Assembly (NCBI RefSeq): GCF_041381155.1
Contig: NC_091144.1
Coordinates: 20,841,544 to 20,905,543, forward strand
Source: Argopecten irradians
Lineage: Eukaryota > Mollusca > Bivalvia > Pectinida > Pectinidae
DNA: 64,000 bases
Reading direction: 5' to 3'
Under the pieces are notes generated by a model. That model saw nothing but the letters and a program-made list of their open reading frames with translations, had not been told where the DNA came from and did not search any database. This document shows, one piece after another, positions 1-15,100 of this stretch (position 1 is its first letter; every line of letters starts with the position of its first letter). The translations under genes and the position numbers were made by a program.

Positions 1-3000
1 TTTGACCAATTGAAGTAACATTATAGGGACATGATATATTAACTGGTAGTTGAAGTTACAAAACTCAGACCAGACAATATATGCACAAGGTATCTAATTT
101 TTTTATTTAAAAAACCCAATAATATCTTATAACATAAAGTTTTATTTATGGGACTAAGAAATCAAGAGTTAATGTCAAGAAATCATTTTGTTGAAACTTT
201 CCACCATTTCTGGATATGATTTATAATAATTAGTATTACAAAATATATTATGATGTGCAATATCCAGATATGAGGAGGATGGTTAACATTTTATTTTATT
301 TTAGGACCAGTGCTCTAATCCGGGACGTGAACCTTAAAACACTAGCTAAGCCAGATGCTCTAACTATTGATTATTTAGTATCTGGGTTATATGGGGTAAC
401 CTGATCTTATATAGCTACACCCCAATAACTGTTTACATTTTTCTAAACCTTGACTTGAGATTTTTATCAGCAGATAAATATCTACTGCTATATAATGGAA
501 CTGTTGTTTCACAAAATTAGCAAGATGAAAGCATGCATGGTCCATATCAACTTTTGGTGTGACCATTTAGACTTCTGTTTGTTCCTATTTGTTTGTTCCT
601 CGATAACATATAAATCCATTGCAGCTATTACAATTTGTTGAAGCTCTTTGATCTGAAGGACAAATTCGTGAGAAGTGTGGACCAGTTCTTATATAATAAC
701 AACAGAAATCTGAATATTTGAAGATTTGTGCTGAATTTTTATTCTCCTAGAACATATTCCATTTTTTTGTAAAAAATTTTCTTGGCTATTTAAGTTTTAA
801 AGTATGTTTGTGGAGAATGAAAATGAGCTAAAATATGTGAAAACGCACCGATAAATCAATAAACTCTCAATAAATTATAATGATAAGGCATTGTTTTGCC
901 ATTGTTTTGACATCTGATCTATTTCTCCAATTGATCATGTTGACGAGTGTAGCTTGGTCCAGGCTCTACTAAAGTGCTGTACAATAGTTGCTATGTATAC
1001 AAGCTTAAAGTGATTTAACAAGCCATTCTTTTTTAACTTTATTATGACTTTGTTAAAAACAGTCGAGATTAATTAATAACTCCAGTTTGATTCCCAACAT
1101 TAATCTGCTACCAGCTATTTGTAACTCATCTATTTATTAAATATGACTTATAATGAGGGTGTCTTTACCAAAGTCTTTTGTACATAATAGTGACAAGTAC
1201 ATGTTGTAAAACATGGTCTTGTGATTAAATTTGGACTCTGTCTGTAAAGACTGTATTATTACATTGTATCATATCATTATTCATCGTAACTCATTTATAT
1301 TTTATCTTTCTCCCGTTCATCAGTATGGCTCGGTCTGAGAGTTGTTATGCATGTCGTCTGATAGAAACAGTTATATGCCGTGAATATAGTTGTGAGTGAG
1401 TTTCGTCGGAGTACTTTGTCCAAATGATATGTGTATTGTTGACTGAATGTTTGTCTTCAAATAAAAAATTTGATACAAAACTGAACAGGATTTTGTTTGT
1501 ATATAATTGCTAGTAATCATACCAGACAAAATTACTGGGACTAAGTTAATTTGTATACAAGCTGTGTTCAGTAGTGACAGTTACATAAAGGTACTGTATT
1601 GGACACAGTAAGTGCCACGGATGTTTAAGGTTGATAAAATTCAGAAGCTTTTATAATTTTAGTAATGGAACATAATTTACAATATACCAATAACACACAA
1701 ATCAATTTACAAAAGAAATAAAGTAGAAAAAACAAACAATACAACATTCATATTTTCAGTCTACCGTTAATATACTGGTATTTAAATATGAACTTGAGAC
1801 ATCGAAAAGGTGGCTTTTCTAGGAACAGAGGCACTCATTAGGTTTGATACAGTATTATATGTCTGGTAATCTTTTGAATGGGAGATTCCACATAAGTACA
1901 TATAATATTAAAGATTTGGAGATATATGGATATCTAAGCCATCCATTTTCCAATGAAAGGACAGCTGTACTCCACAACTGAAGAACGATTACCAGGTACA
2001 GGCCTGGAGGATCAATGTGAATGTGATGTCCTAACAAATCTGGTTGGATAAACATCATTACAGAATTGATCAGTGCTGGTCAGAGGTTAACCAATTAAGC
2101 CAATCCTACTTGTGAACTGGATGGCTCTGGGGCCAGTGTAAGCCCTACCTTACTATAGCTGGCCTGTTTTCCAAGTAGTGTACGTACAGTATACCAGTAG
2201 GTTACTGCACTGATGACATGAGCCAGCAATACCGCTCCAAGTCCAGAAGTTTGGTAATTTAAGGTCAAACATGGGCAGGTCGAGTATGGTGTTTGGGGAA
2301 AAATAAAAAATAATTTACTGAAAACTAACCGGTATGTGAAGAGGAAATTTCCACTAATTTTGTGAAGGTCGCTTCATTGTGAAAATTTTCCGCAGGCATG
2401 ATATTGTGAACATTTATAAACTTTGATATTTAAAGTCTGAAGTTGTATTTATCGTGAAAATAACAACACCGTAGAAGTTTTATGTATGAAAATCGTGAAA
2501 TTAAGCACTCATGAAAATAAATATAAAAGTTTACAGTATTGTATGATATTGTTACATTTTGTGTGGCATTTTGATGACTAGTATATAAAACGTTATGATG
2601 TTTACACTGTAATCTTTATCAGACCTCACTGGTTGTGTAATATCATTACAAATTAAAACCATAATTTCAAACCTAAGAAAATGTAGAAATTAGTTATGGA
2701 ATGAAAGGAGGCATTTAGTACTAGTGTTACCTTGTATCTACCCGGTATTTCATCTTTTCCATAATATCATATGAAATGGAGGGCATTTATGTCTACAGAC
2801 CTTCCTGCACGAGTTTTTAAAACCTTCTTCATAAGACTGAGATAGGATAGGTCTAATACAATTTAATTCACAAAAGAGCTGGTAGTTGAGAAATTCACTA
2901 ACCAAGAATATGGTTGCAGTGCGTGTTTCCAAATTTGGAGAAGGTAATTTTTTGTCTATTTTTGAAGTGTTGTTTCATATTTGTTGTAAGGCCATCAATG

Positions 3001-4299
3001 GTAACGTATTCCAGATAATGCTGGAACCTTACAAACATTTGTCTGTAGGATACAAATTACTGGAAATAGTAAATTAATATGGGGCAAAGAAGTATATACA
3101 GTGTATATGAAGTGTAACAACCAATCAGGGTTACGTTGGCAACAATCAAGAAAAGTAATAGGTGAAACTGACCGAAAATTATTCATCAAAGTTCATATAG
3201 AACTAAGTTTTTTCTGTCATTTATTAAATTTCCACTGGGAGTTTCTTTAGATAAACAAATTCATGTCTGAAGCTTTGCAAGAATATGTTATATCAAGTCT
3301 AGGGTGTTTTCTTTTTTCTTGTTTACACCAGGAATTCAAGGAATCTAATTGCTGCAAGTTTGACTTTATCACAAGAAGAAAGTATTTTTAGTCATTATCC
3401 ATTTCTGTACTATATATCAATACTCAGATTCTGGGTTCAAAGAGTTATCCTTGTTACCATAAAAGTCACTCTAACATTTCTACAGACTTGATTGCAATCT
3501 TTAGGTCTCTGGACCATTTTAACAAAGCTTGTTATTAATAAATTATTTTGATATTTGATCCTTAGCAGTTAAGAGTTATATCCCTTTAACAGACATTCAT
3601 GATATTAAAGAACACACAGATGTCGCCTTCATTGAAATACATTTATGTCCTCAAAAGTCCTAAAAGAGGGCCAAATGAATCCAAAATAATGCACTCAGAA
3701 TTTATTTAATTCAAAGTTGTTGAGAAATATTTGCTTTAAGTAACCAAATCACAAGATGGACCAGAATGTTCATACAGTGTGCTGTCATTCTATCACGCCA
3801 TGTATTTTAGCCCTATCTCCTTTTGCCATATCTCCAAAACATTACACATCCTTAAATGCTTATAGCTGTTCATAGGGCATAAAACAAAAACAAACCAAAC
3901 CTAAGCATAGAAATTACAGAGAGTATATATAGTTTACATTCTCTTTTAATTGCTGTTATCACAAAATTCTACACCAAAGGTCATACAAAAAATTTAATGC
4001 ATGATTTATCTGTAACATAGACAAATCTTTCTCTGACATGATATGACAACACTATAATCATTGACAACTTTATGATTCTATTTACAACATGATCCTTTTT
4101 CTCTCTTAACATGAAGTGACAAAAAAAAATTTGATCTAGTGATAGAGTCCTTGTAGCGCAGAAGAAAATAATTGGTAGAGGAGTTGTTCAGCACTTGCTC
4201 TTTTTTCACTCATATATTTCTCTCTAGTTCCTAGTACAATATCAGATTATCGTTCCCAGTAAATCTTTCCTTTAGTAATTGCAATGAATCAAAATTTCT
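1..4299. other. Gene-free AT-rich flank
   Basis: No reading frame here has recognisable protein similarity; the longest are about 60-68 codons with no domain. The plus strand carries an AATAAA hexamer near 1460, so the first 1.5 kb could be the 3' UTR of a plus-strand gene starting left of the window. That is a guess. The right part may include the BOD1L1 3' UTR, whose poly(A) site I could not place. Confidence 0.35.
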
Positions 4300-5030
4300 A
4301 CTGCACACTTAATAATGGAATCCTCTTCTTTACACTTCGTAGTGAAATCTCTTATTTACATTTTGCAATAAAATCTTTCCTTTACATTATCTTCTTTTAC
4401 ACTTTGTAATGAAATCTCTCCTTTACACTTTGAAATGAAATTTCTTCCTTACACTTTGTAATGAAATCTCTCCTTTACACTTTGAAATGAAATTTCTTCC
4501 TTACACTTTGTAATGAAATCTCTCATTTACACTACCTCTTCTATACACTATGCAATGAAATCTCTCTTTTACACTTTGAAATGAAATCTCTCCTTTACAT
4601 TTTTTAATGTAATTTCTCTTTTACACTTTGTAATGAAATTTCTCTTTTTACACATGTAATGAAATCTCTCCTTTACACTTTGTGATGAAATCTCTCCTTT
4701 ACACTAGTAATGAAATCTCCCCTTTACACTTTGTAATGAAATCTCCCCTTTACACTTTGTAATGAAATCTCCCCTTTACACTTTGTAATGAAATCTCTCC
4801 TTTACACTAGTAATGAAATCTCCCCTTTACACTTTGTAATGAAATCTCCCCTTTACACTTTGTAATGAAATCTCTCCTTTACACTTTGTGATGAAATCTC
4901 TCCTTTACACTTGTGATGAAATCTCCCCTTTACACTTTGTAATGAAATCTCCCCTTTACACTTTGTAATGAAATCTCTCCTTTACACTTTGTAATGAAAT
5001 CTCTCCTTTACACTTTGTACATTTATACAC
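4300..5030. repeat. 27-bp minisatellite behind BOD1L1
   Basis: About 25 imperfect copies of a 27-bp unit, core CTTTGTAATGAAATCTC followed by a TCCTTTACA stretch, fill this stretch. The right part is most regular. The array ends about 80 bp downstream of the BOD1L1 stop codon, so it probably lies in the 3' UTR or just past the poly(A) site. Some copies lack the TTTG of the core or read GTGATG, which gives local higher-order patterns. Confidence 0.85.
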
Positions 5031-5107
5031 TATGCAAGGTCATAAATATCTTTCTATCACAATCTCTCTAGCACAATATAAAATTAATATCTCTATATTA
5101 AGATATT

Positions 5108-6140
5108 TCAGCGTTTGGCTTTCTTCGTCCCACTGAATCGTGTGGGTGGTGGAGGTGAAGGAGGTCGCTGTCGTCTGGTCTCCCTCTGTATTGGCGGCGG
5201 TGAGAAACGGTCAGGGGCTGTATGTTTATTGCGTAGTCGCTGTGACATCATCGGGGGTGAGGGAGGACGCTGACTCCTCAGTGATCTTGTCGACGGAACC
5301 ACATCCTCTTTTACTGGAGGAGACACTTGCCCTCTACTCAGGGGTGGAGGGGATGGTGGTCTTTGTCCCCTAAGGGCAGGGTGTGGCGGAGAGGGTGACC
5401 TTGGTCTTCTACCGACCTGTCTCAAAGGTGGAGGGGAAGGTGGAGATGATGGTCCTCTAGCAGCTAAATGTAGGGGTGGGGACGGTGACCTTTGACCCTT
5501 AACTGGGGCTGGGGAAGGGGGACGACGGCCTCTAAGTACTGGACGATGACTGGGGGATACTGGAGATGGTGGATCTTCAAATGAACCTGATGAACTGGAA
5601 ATAGTCTCTATGCAGTCATCTGGGGAAATTGGTCTTGGAATGTGGCCCATAGGTCGTGGTGGTGGTGATTGTGACATTCTGCTCCGTGTGTGTGGTCTCC
5701 TTGGAGGAGGTGATGGAGATCTGTAATGAGGAGGCGAGTCCATACCTCTATAGGCTGCTGGTGAACCTGACCTATACACAGGAGACTCTGACCTTTGTCT
5801 AGAATAGCCAGGAATTGGGGGAGTATCCCGCCCCCTGTAGGGGTAGGGGTAGGGAGGAGATTCGGGCCGGGGTCCTCGGCGGTGTGGTGACGAACCCTGC
5901 CATCCATGAGGAGGTGAATCTTCTTTTGTGAATGACGAATGTGGTGAGTTGGACTGTTCCACAGACATTTGTCGCTCGAATGGGTAAAAGTGTTTTTGTG
6001 GACTCTGAGGAGGAGACGTTCCTGGTGGTCCCTCCATTGGATACCCCCAGGGCCCTGGTCCATGCCACTGTCCCCTACCGGTGACTCCCCCTCGTCCTGG
6101 GTGGCCAGATCTTGACTGGTTACCTCGAGCACGCCCAGAC
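5108..6140 (-). CDS. BOD1L1: BOD1L1 exon 13: RGG/SPSPP-rich C-terminus
   Basis: Acceptor TTTTACAG|G completes Arg, then SGRARGNQSRSGHPGRGG. Dozens of RPPSPP and RSPSPP motifs follow, like those of SR-related splicing proteins, and the exon ends GTKKAKR with TGA at 5110-5108. The region is intrinsically disordered and compositionally biased, so orthology rests on the N-terminal domain. Confidence 0.88.
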
Positions 6141-9100
6141 CTGTAAAACATTGAACATTGAAATAAGACATCTAAATACAAGTTACCATAAACTTAAAGT
6201 ATATATACCACATTTATAGTGAAACCAAACTTTATGTTTGTGTTTTGCATTCACTCTATTAATTACATGTATCAACTTCATTTGGTTGCTGAGATTTTTT
6301 TTTTTTTTTTTTTTTTGAGTAGAAATTATTCTTTTAATTATAATGCATTAATGCATAATCCATTTAATTGCACGATAAACATAAATCCCTTTTTCCTGAG
6401 TTCGATACCAAACACGTAATGCCATGTTTTTGTAATAGAGTGAAACATACCATATTTCTTTCAAGCCTAGCCAGAAGTAACAGAAGAAGACTAATATAGG
6501 CAATATGCCTGTTGTCTTATTCTTTTGACAATATAATGTATATATGTACTCTGTATCTATGTATATTTGTATTGTTAATAAAATATTTCTGAAATGAAAA
6601 AAAAAGACATCTAAATATATATACCACATTACCACATTTATAGTGAAACCCAACTTGATGTTGAAGTCAATATATCACAAGGTATCAGTATTCTGTCACT
6701 ATGAACAGTCAATGTCAATCTGAAAGTTAGTAGGACCTAAATACCCCTGTAAAACATCAAGACTTCAAAATCGAATAAACAACTAATAACAGGATCTTTA
6801 TAAGGTTAAATGTGTAGACTCAAAGAAAACTTTTGACTAACAGTCTTTCAATTGAATCTGGATCATTTCCAAGATATCATATGCATATCTAGGTATCAAT
6901 AGGAACCTACATAAGATTCATTTAGTACTTTCTGCGAAATAGTGTTAACAGACTTCAATTGTCTAAATTCAAGATGGCTGCTGGTCGACCATCTTGAATC
7001 TGGATCGATGGGACTTCCTCCATTAAACATTTTGTAAAACTGAATTTGATATTTAAGGTCAAGATAAATATCCTACCTTTTGCCCTGTTGCTGTACCCAG
7101 CGCTCGGCTTCACCAAAGTCAACATTGAGCAGACTACTTTTTGCCAGTCTTGCTGCCTCACCGAAATCTACCATGTCAATTGGCATCTTCAGATTCTTTC
7201 GTTTTCTCCGTCCAAATTCATCTACTGACGATGAAGAGGAACCCGAGACTGATTTCTTGGCAGATGAACGACTACTTCCTGAATGTTGACTCCCCGATGA
7301 AGATGAAGAATTTGACCTTGACCTTGACTTTGACTTTGTGTGTGACACTGAGGATGAAAACGAGGCTGATGAAGAGGATATAGGACTGGTCTGTCCGATA
7401 AGTGAGTTAGGTGAGGTTGACCGTGAGCTGATGGGACTAGTGTCCAGTGACGACTTGATTTTATCAGATTTGGATGACTCTTGTACTGGTGATGAAGCAT
7501 GGCGTCTAGAGCTACGGTAGGTGCGATGAGGTTTGTAAAGATCAGACGTATCGTATCGCTTGGAACTTGGCTTCTCTGTGTCTGTGGACCTACAAATACA
7601 ACAAATTAAGATTAATGAAATGGCTACACCACAAAGGAACCTGTACTATTCACTTTGATTGAACATTTTGTTACAAAGTGCATGATTAATATAAAATATG
7701 AATTACTGCCTATGCTTGGAATCAAACTCGGGACCTCTGACTTACAAGCCTTACACTTAACTGGTAGAGATAAAGAGAAACAAGAGGCCCAGAGGGCCTG
7801 TATCGCTCACCTGGTTTGAAATGCCAAGTAATGTTCTGAATACAGGTTCATTGTTTCTTTTCTGAAGGAATTCTAATATTAACCTCTAAACCCCCTATTG
7901 GGCCCCACCCCTCCTGCCCCCTGAGGGTCAGAGCCAAAATTTATACAAGTTCTGTCCCCCTTCCCCCAAGGATGTTTGTGGCCAAATTTGGTTACAATCA
8001 ATGCAGAACTCTATGACTAGTAGCGATTTAAAGGATTTACCTCTATTTCCCCTATTGGGCCCCGCCTCTCCTGCCCCCTGGGGACCAGAGCCAAAATTTA
8101 TACAAGTTCTGTTCCCCTTCCCCCAAGGATGTTTGTGGCCAAATTTTGTTACATTCCATTCAGAACTCTATGACTAGTAGCGATTTAAAGGATTTACCTC
8201 TATTTCCCCTATTGGGCCCCACCCCTCCTGCCCCCGGGTGGCCAGAGCCAAAATTTATACAAGTTCTGTTCCCCTTCCCCCAAGGATGTTTGTGGCCAAA
8301 TTTTGTTACATTCCATTCAGAACTCTATGACTAGTAGCGATTTAAAGGATTTACCTCTATTTCCCCTATTGGGCCCCACCCCTCCTGCCCGCGGGTGGCC
8401 AGAGCCAAAATTTATACAAGTTCTGTTCCCCTTCCCCCAAGGATGTTTGTGGCCAAATTTGGTTACAATCCATTCAGAACTCTATGACTAGTAGCGATTT
8501 AAAGGATTTACCTCTATTTCCCCTATTGGGCCCCACCCCTCCTGCCCGCGGGTGGCCAGAGCCAAAATTTATACAAGTTCTGTTCCCCCTCCCCCATGGA
8601 TGTTTGTGGCCAAATTTGGTTACAATCCATTCAGAACTCTATGACTAGTAGCGATTTAAAGGATTTACCTCTATTTCCCCTATTGGGCCCCACCCCTCCT
8701 GCCCCCGGGTGGCCAGAGCCAAAATTTATACAAGTTCTGTTCCCCTTTCCCCAAGGATGTTTGTGGCCAAATTTGGTTATAATCCATGTAGAACTCTATG
8801 ACTAGTAGCGATTTAAAGGATTTACCTCTATTTCCCCTATTGGGCCCCACCCCTCCTGCCCCCGGGTGGCCAGAGCCAAAATTTATCCAAGTTCTGTTCC
8901 CCTTCCCCCAAGGATGTTTGTGGCCAAATTTGGTTACAATCCATGCAGAACTCTAGGACAAGTAGTGATTTATAGGATTTACCTCTATTTCCCCTATTGG
9001 GCCCCGCCCCTCCTGCCCCCGGGGGACCAGAGCCAAAATTTATACAAGTTCTGTTCCCCTTCCCACAAGGATGTCTGTGGCCAAATTTGGTTACATTCCA

Positions 9101-12100
9101 TTCAGAACTCTATGACTAGTAGCCATTTAAATGATTTACCTCTATTTCCCCTATTGGGCCCCACCCCTCCTGCCCCCGGGTGGCCAGAGCCAAAATTTAT
9201 ACAAGTTCTGTTCCCCTTCCCCCAAGGATGTTTGTGGCCAAATTTTGTTACATTCCATTCAGAACTCTATGACTAGTAGCGATTTAAAGGATTTACCTCT
9301 ATTTCCCCTATTGGGCCCCACCCCTCCTGCCCCCAGGTGGCCAGAGCCAAAATTTATACAAGTTCTGTTCCCCCTCCCCCATGGATGTTTGCGGCCAAAT
9401 TTGGTTACAATCCATTCAGAACTCTATGACTAGTAGCGATTTAAAGGATTTACCTCTATTTCCCCTATTGGGCCCCACCCCTCCTGCCCCCGGGTGGCCA
9501 GAGCCAAAATTTATACAAGTTCTGTTCCCCTTTCCCCAAGGATGTTTGTGGCCAAATTTGGTTATAATCCATGTAGAACTCTATGACTAGTAGCGATTTA
9601 AAGGATTTACCTCTATTTCCCCTATTGGGCCCCACCCCTCCTGCCCCCGGGTGGCCAGAGCCAAAATTTATCCAAGTTCTGTTCCCCTTCCCCCAAGGAT
9701 GTTTGTGGCCAAATTTGGTTACAATCCATGCAGAACTCTAGGACAAGTAGTGATTTATAGGATTTACCTCTATTTCCCCTATTGGGCCCCGCCCCTCCTG
9801 GCCCCGGGGGACCAGAGCCAAAATTTATACAAGTTCTGTTCCCCTTCCCACAAGGATGTCTGTGGCCAAATTTGGTTACATTCCATTCAGAACTCTATGA
9901 CTAGTAGCCATTTAAATGATTTACCTCTATTTCCCCTATTGGGCCCTGCCCCTCCTGCCCGCGGGGGGCCAGAGCCAAAATTTATACAACGCCGGATGCC
10001 GGATGCCGGACGACGGACGCCGGACGCCGCGCCATGACATAAGCTCACAGCTAAAAACCAAAATGAATGTTTCTAGAAACTTTGTTCCTTTTCAAAGAAT
10101 TTATATATCTCAATTAAATTGAACTTCAGCCAGTTTACACAGCTACCTGTAAAGTAAAACGTTGACAGGATGAAAGACCAACTCATACTGAAGCATTATA
10201 TGACTCAAATTTGATACGTACAATATACGCCCGAGTCAATCAACACGAAGAACATTCCTTGGAAACAGAGGAAAGCTTTTATAAAGTGATTAAACTAATG
10301 ACAAATATGACATGTGACTTACTTGTTGCTAGGCATGTCCTCAGACTGAGAAGGAGAACAGTGGGCACGGCCACGTTTGCCTCTTGTATCTGTGTCAACA
10401 CTCGATTGCCTGTGAAAGAATCAGTTTTACATATTTTTATACTTGACAACAATCAGGATTAAGTAATGTAAGCAACTTTATTTTCACCAATTTTCGTGTT
10501 ATTTCACAAGAGAATTTGACCCCAAATTCAAATGTTTCTGCAAATTATTGTATAAAACCTAATTACAAAAGGGGAACATACTGAGCAACTCTTCATTGCG
10601 AATAAATGTATTCATTAATGTAAACATTTCTATTTCCACACAACGGATTACCTGGTAAGTAACATTACAGATTCAGAGGAAATCTAAGAAAACCACTTGT
10701 GAACATCAGTGCCTAAATACCTGGTAAATCAATTGAGGAAAGCTTTAAATTATTTACAATTTGAATACTGAATCATCAACATGACATTAAAATGTTGCCA
10801 TGGGATCTCCTCATAGACGGGTATAGAAATGGTGAACAAGGTAGACAGGATGCATATCTGTAAATGATGGTTGAACTATAGACCACTTTACCTTTGGCCA
10901 CTGTCACTTCTTTTCCGTTTCCCGGAGCGCCGTACATTGTCGGATTTATCAGAAAGGTCACTAGTAGGACTAGCTGCACATCCAGATGAAGAACTGACAA
11001 TATCATCACTGATTTTGCTCCGAGACCTTGTCTGGTGGACAGACTGGCTTAGACTCACAGCGCTGGAGGTCACAACCTCAAATATCGGTATTGAGGTGGT
11101 GTCCTGATTCACAGCGATCTGGTTTTCATTGGCTGTCTCATCCTGAGTGGGTGTGGCTGGTGATTCAAAGCTTTCCTCGAGGTCCACTGTAATGAGGTCA
11201 GAGGAAAATTGATCATTATCAAACAAAAGGTAAAATGGACCTGTAATGTGCATCTTCTTCTAAGCTCAAATTGGTTAACACTATTAATACAACTCCTCAA
11301 TTTGCCCAATATAAACATAGGTTTAGTTTGCTCAGGTAAAATAATTCAATATAATTTTGAATTGATAACAGTTTTCTTGAAAGTACAGGGTGTCCCAAAA
11401 AACATGTCTGAGTTTGACGCTTTATAAAAAATGTTTTGATAGACAGAGGAATTAGATCTATTTATCATTAGAAAGATAGTGATCTGTTCTGTACAACGAT
11501 ACACAACAACGTGGACAAATATCTTTTTGTTAATACTTACATTGAAAATCAAGAAAAAGTCATATTTCGCTATTTTTAAGATTTGTTCAGAAAATCAATA
11601 ACTTTCGATTAAAGATAGGGCATGATATGTCCACCCTTCTTTTCGATGACATGATGAATTCTGTCCCTGAAATACCTCACCACCTCACAATTCTGTAAAT
11701 CTGCTTCCTTGAGATGGACAGCATACCTGGGTGACATTTTCATAAAGTTTCGTTTACTAAAGTAGGGGATTTTCCGACTGTATTGTAGATTTTAATAACT
11801 TCAGCCTGAATCTTCATGGTGCTAAAAAGTCATCAAAATGTGACATCATCGATGACGTCATCATTTCAATTATGACGTCATCACACATAATGACAATGTA
11901 ATCTGTACATTTGTACCCAATTAAGTTAAATGTGGATTCTCCTGCTTTCCAAATCATTTTGAATTTTCAATAAAAGTTTAGTATTGCAAAATTTATTACC
12001 CGTCAAAGTCGGGACATGTTTTTTGGGACACCCTGTATGTCATTTCATAAACATTCCCGTAATCGTAAATTTTCCAAGATTGATAATCAAGTTTTGTGGA

Positions 12101-15100
12101 CCTCTTCATTATTGAAAGGATAATGACTTGTTTATTGTTAACCTTAGAATAAATACCATATTAACTTTCCTAAAACATTCTCATAGAGGAGAGTTTCATA
12201 GCAAATTATCAAAAGACAGTCCTTTATGAAAATTGAAGATCATTTGATCAACAAACCTGTATCTGTATTTGTTTTTCTTCCAGCTTCCTCTCCTTGAGAC
12301 ATCACTTCCTGTCCTTGAGACGTCACTTCCTGTCCTTGTGATGTCACTTCCTGTCCCTGAGTCAGGTCTATATCAGGAGTGATATCAACCATCATCCCAA
12401 TGGTAAAATCTGTTTCCACGGTTTCTACTGTCTCCTCCACCGCCATTTCTTCGACAACCAATTCTTCGTAACTCTGACTGGAGAATGGCTGTTTTTTCTC
12501 CGTATAGATAGAAGTGAACTCATCAGAGGTATACCTATCACAACCAAAACATTCAATCTTCACATCAGATGGATTTGAATTATACAGTTTCTTTATTTCT
12601 AGTTAACATACTTTTAACAGCCCTGGTCATTTTAGGATGTGCCAGGTTTCGGTAGTGGAGTAAAACTAGAATGACCAGAGAAAAGATACTGACCTTATGT
12701 TCAGTACCTGGTAACCGCCCAAATGGGTTTTGAACTCACAACCCTGAGTTGAAGAGCTAGAACGTCAGAATAGTACCTTAACCACATGGTCACTACGGTC
12801 CTAATATATGTTTTGACTGGTGCTATGTTAGAAGACTTCAAACATTCACAGAACTTGTAAGACAAAATCATAAAATCTGTCCCTTTGTGGAGAGATTTTA
12901 TATCTTCTTAGAGTAATATTTATTCTTTTCAAAAATATTAAAAAAAGGATTGGAATTTGCAAAGCAAAACAAAGAAAGTATCTTGTACCATTAGGTAACT
13001 GTATTAAGTGCTACAGGGGAGATAATTTCTTTATACTATCTGAACTCATTTGTAACCTTACCTGAGTTTTCTCCCATAGTTAAATCTAAGCAGACATGAG
13101 AGTAAAGATATTCTATCACGTAATAGCATCAAGAACTAATATTTGTTTTTCTCTAGTACTTTGAAGATTATTTGGAACAAATTTTGATACATTTCTGCTA
13201 TCCGTGCAGAAAGACAAATTTTCTAGTTAATGAGCTCTTAGGTACCAAAGCCAAATATGTACCTCCTAGTTCGTGTTCTCTGTCGCCGAAGAGCTTCTTT
13301 TTTCTCCTGAACCTTTTGTTTGGTGAGTTCTTCTTTCAGCTCAGCTTTAGTTTTCTTTCTTTTCTTTTCTGGTGATTCAGGCATTTTTGTGTCCACTGAG
13401 ACATCCGCTTCCTCTTTGCTAACATCTGGAATACAAACCAATGCATAATCAGATCATTTCTACCAAAGAAATACTGCAAACATGCTTTTTAGTCTTTGCA
13501 TGTGTTTTCAATCAATTTGTATTGTGGACTGAATGCTATCGCCAGGTAAGCTTGTAGTAAAGAGAAACTAAGCTTATGAAAGGACAAGACATCATGATGG
13601 CTATATACCGGATCGTCCTGATTCTTCTAATCCCATATATGTATATAATCATTAGTCAATGACTGAAGAAACAGATTCGAAAGAAACGTCTGTTAAATAT
13701 TATGGCATGAGCAGGAGCATAAAATATACATTGTCTTTTATATGTATTGTGACATTTCAACAAATTATTTCTATTACCTTGTGAGCTTTTGTCAGTGTCT
13801 TCTTCCTTTTTGCTTTCTTTAGACTTCTTTCTCTCCTCTCGTAGTTTGGCCTTCTCTTCCTCTCTGTCCTTCCGTCGGGCCTCCAGTTCAGCCCTCCTCT
13901 GTAGTCTCTGTACATAGCGCTCCTCCTTCTCGCGTGCCTTCGGAAGTACAATTTGGAGATAATGACAAATACAGGGTATCAAACATAATATATCTATATT
14001 CACATTTATATGAATTGGAAAGTAACACCAATATTCTGTTAACTTTATATTTTAGGATAGTTCACATTTTTTCAGATTCTGATGATTATTCAATATTCAA
14101 ATGGAAAGTGAATTTTAGTAATTTTGGGGAAAAAACAACAGAAACTTACACCATCAATATTTAAAGAATTGTCTGAAAAATGAAATGCAAATTACAGCAT
14201 GTGGAAAGGTGTAACAGCAGCATGTCGAGAGGTTACACCTAGAATGATTACAGGTCAAAAGGAAATCTTTTGAGATATTTATGAACATTCCTGCTTTTCA
14301 AGCACTATTGATATTATAAATAGGCAATCTGTTTTCTTAATCAGATTGTATAAATAGATGATAATATTCAATTACTTCAAATACATCATATAATAGTTCT
14401 GTAAGAAATCTATGTAATATGAAAGCACTATGAAACATAATAGGCTTGAATGAAAGGAACTCAGGAGGATATGAACTGTCTAAAATTCTTTAGAGCTACA
14501 ACATTGCAGCTAGACAGGAATTTACTAGTAGATAGAAATGAAAACTTGTGAGAGTAACTTACAATTCTAGCCTTACGCTCCTCTCTCGTCTCCTCATCAT
14601 CACTGTCACTATAGTTATACTGTAGGGATATAAGTCGGCGTGGCTTTCCAGGTGTTGCCACTGTTGGAGATACTTCCTTGACTGCCTCTGTGACCTTTGA
14701 TGAAGCGACGACCTTGGGAGATTCTTTATCCTTTGGGAGAGAAGCTTCTGTGGTCTTTGGTGGTACTGCAATATCTGCAGTTTCTGTGACCTTTGGCGAG
14801 ACCGTAACTGCTTCTGTTGAAGTATCTGTGGGTGGTGTTTGAGACACAACCATGTCTGATTCTGGTTTTGATTTAGAAGGTGTAGTCTGTTCCTCCACTG
14901 GCCTGGGAGATGAAGCGGGTGATACCTTTACTGGTGTAGATGGCTTAGCATCAACGTCACTGGTATCTGTCTTGGTTTCTTTCATTTCTACATCCATCTG
15001 GTCTTCATCTGAAAGAGAGGCAACAACAAAATGTACATGTATTGAATAGATATGATGAACATAGATCTTACTGCTTGTATACCTAAACTTGTCTTCTCTT

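Noticed and set aside
5608-6171. 187-codon minus-strand frame overlapping the last BOD1L1 exon
   Set aside because: It is a shadow in another frame of the Pro/Ser-rich exon and lacks a matching splice phase.
8146-10037. Repeated plus-strand frames of 62-136 codons
   Set aside because: They are translations of the 157-bp satellite, recur with its period, and have no gene-like start or domain.
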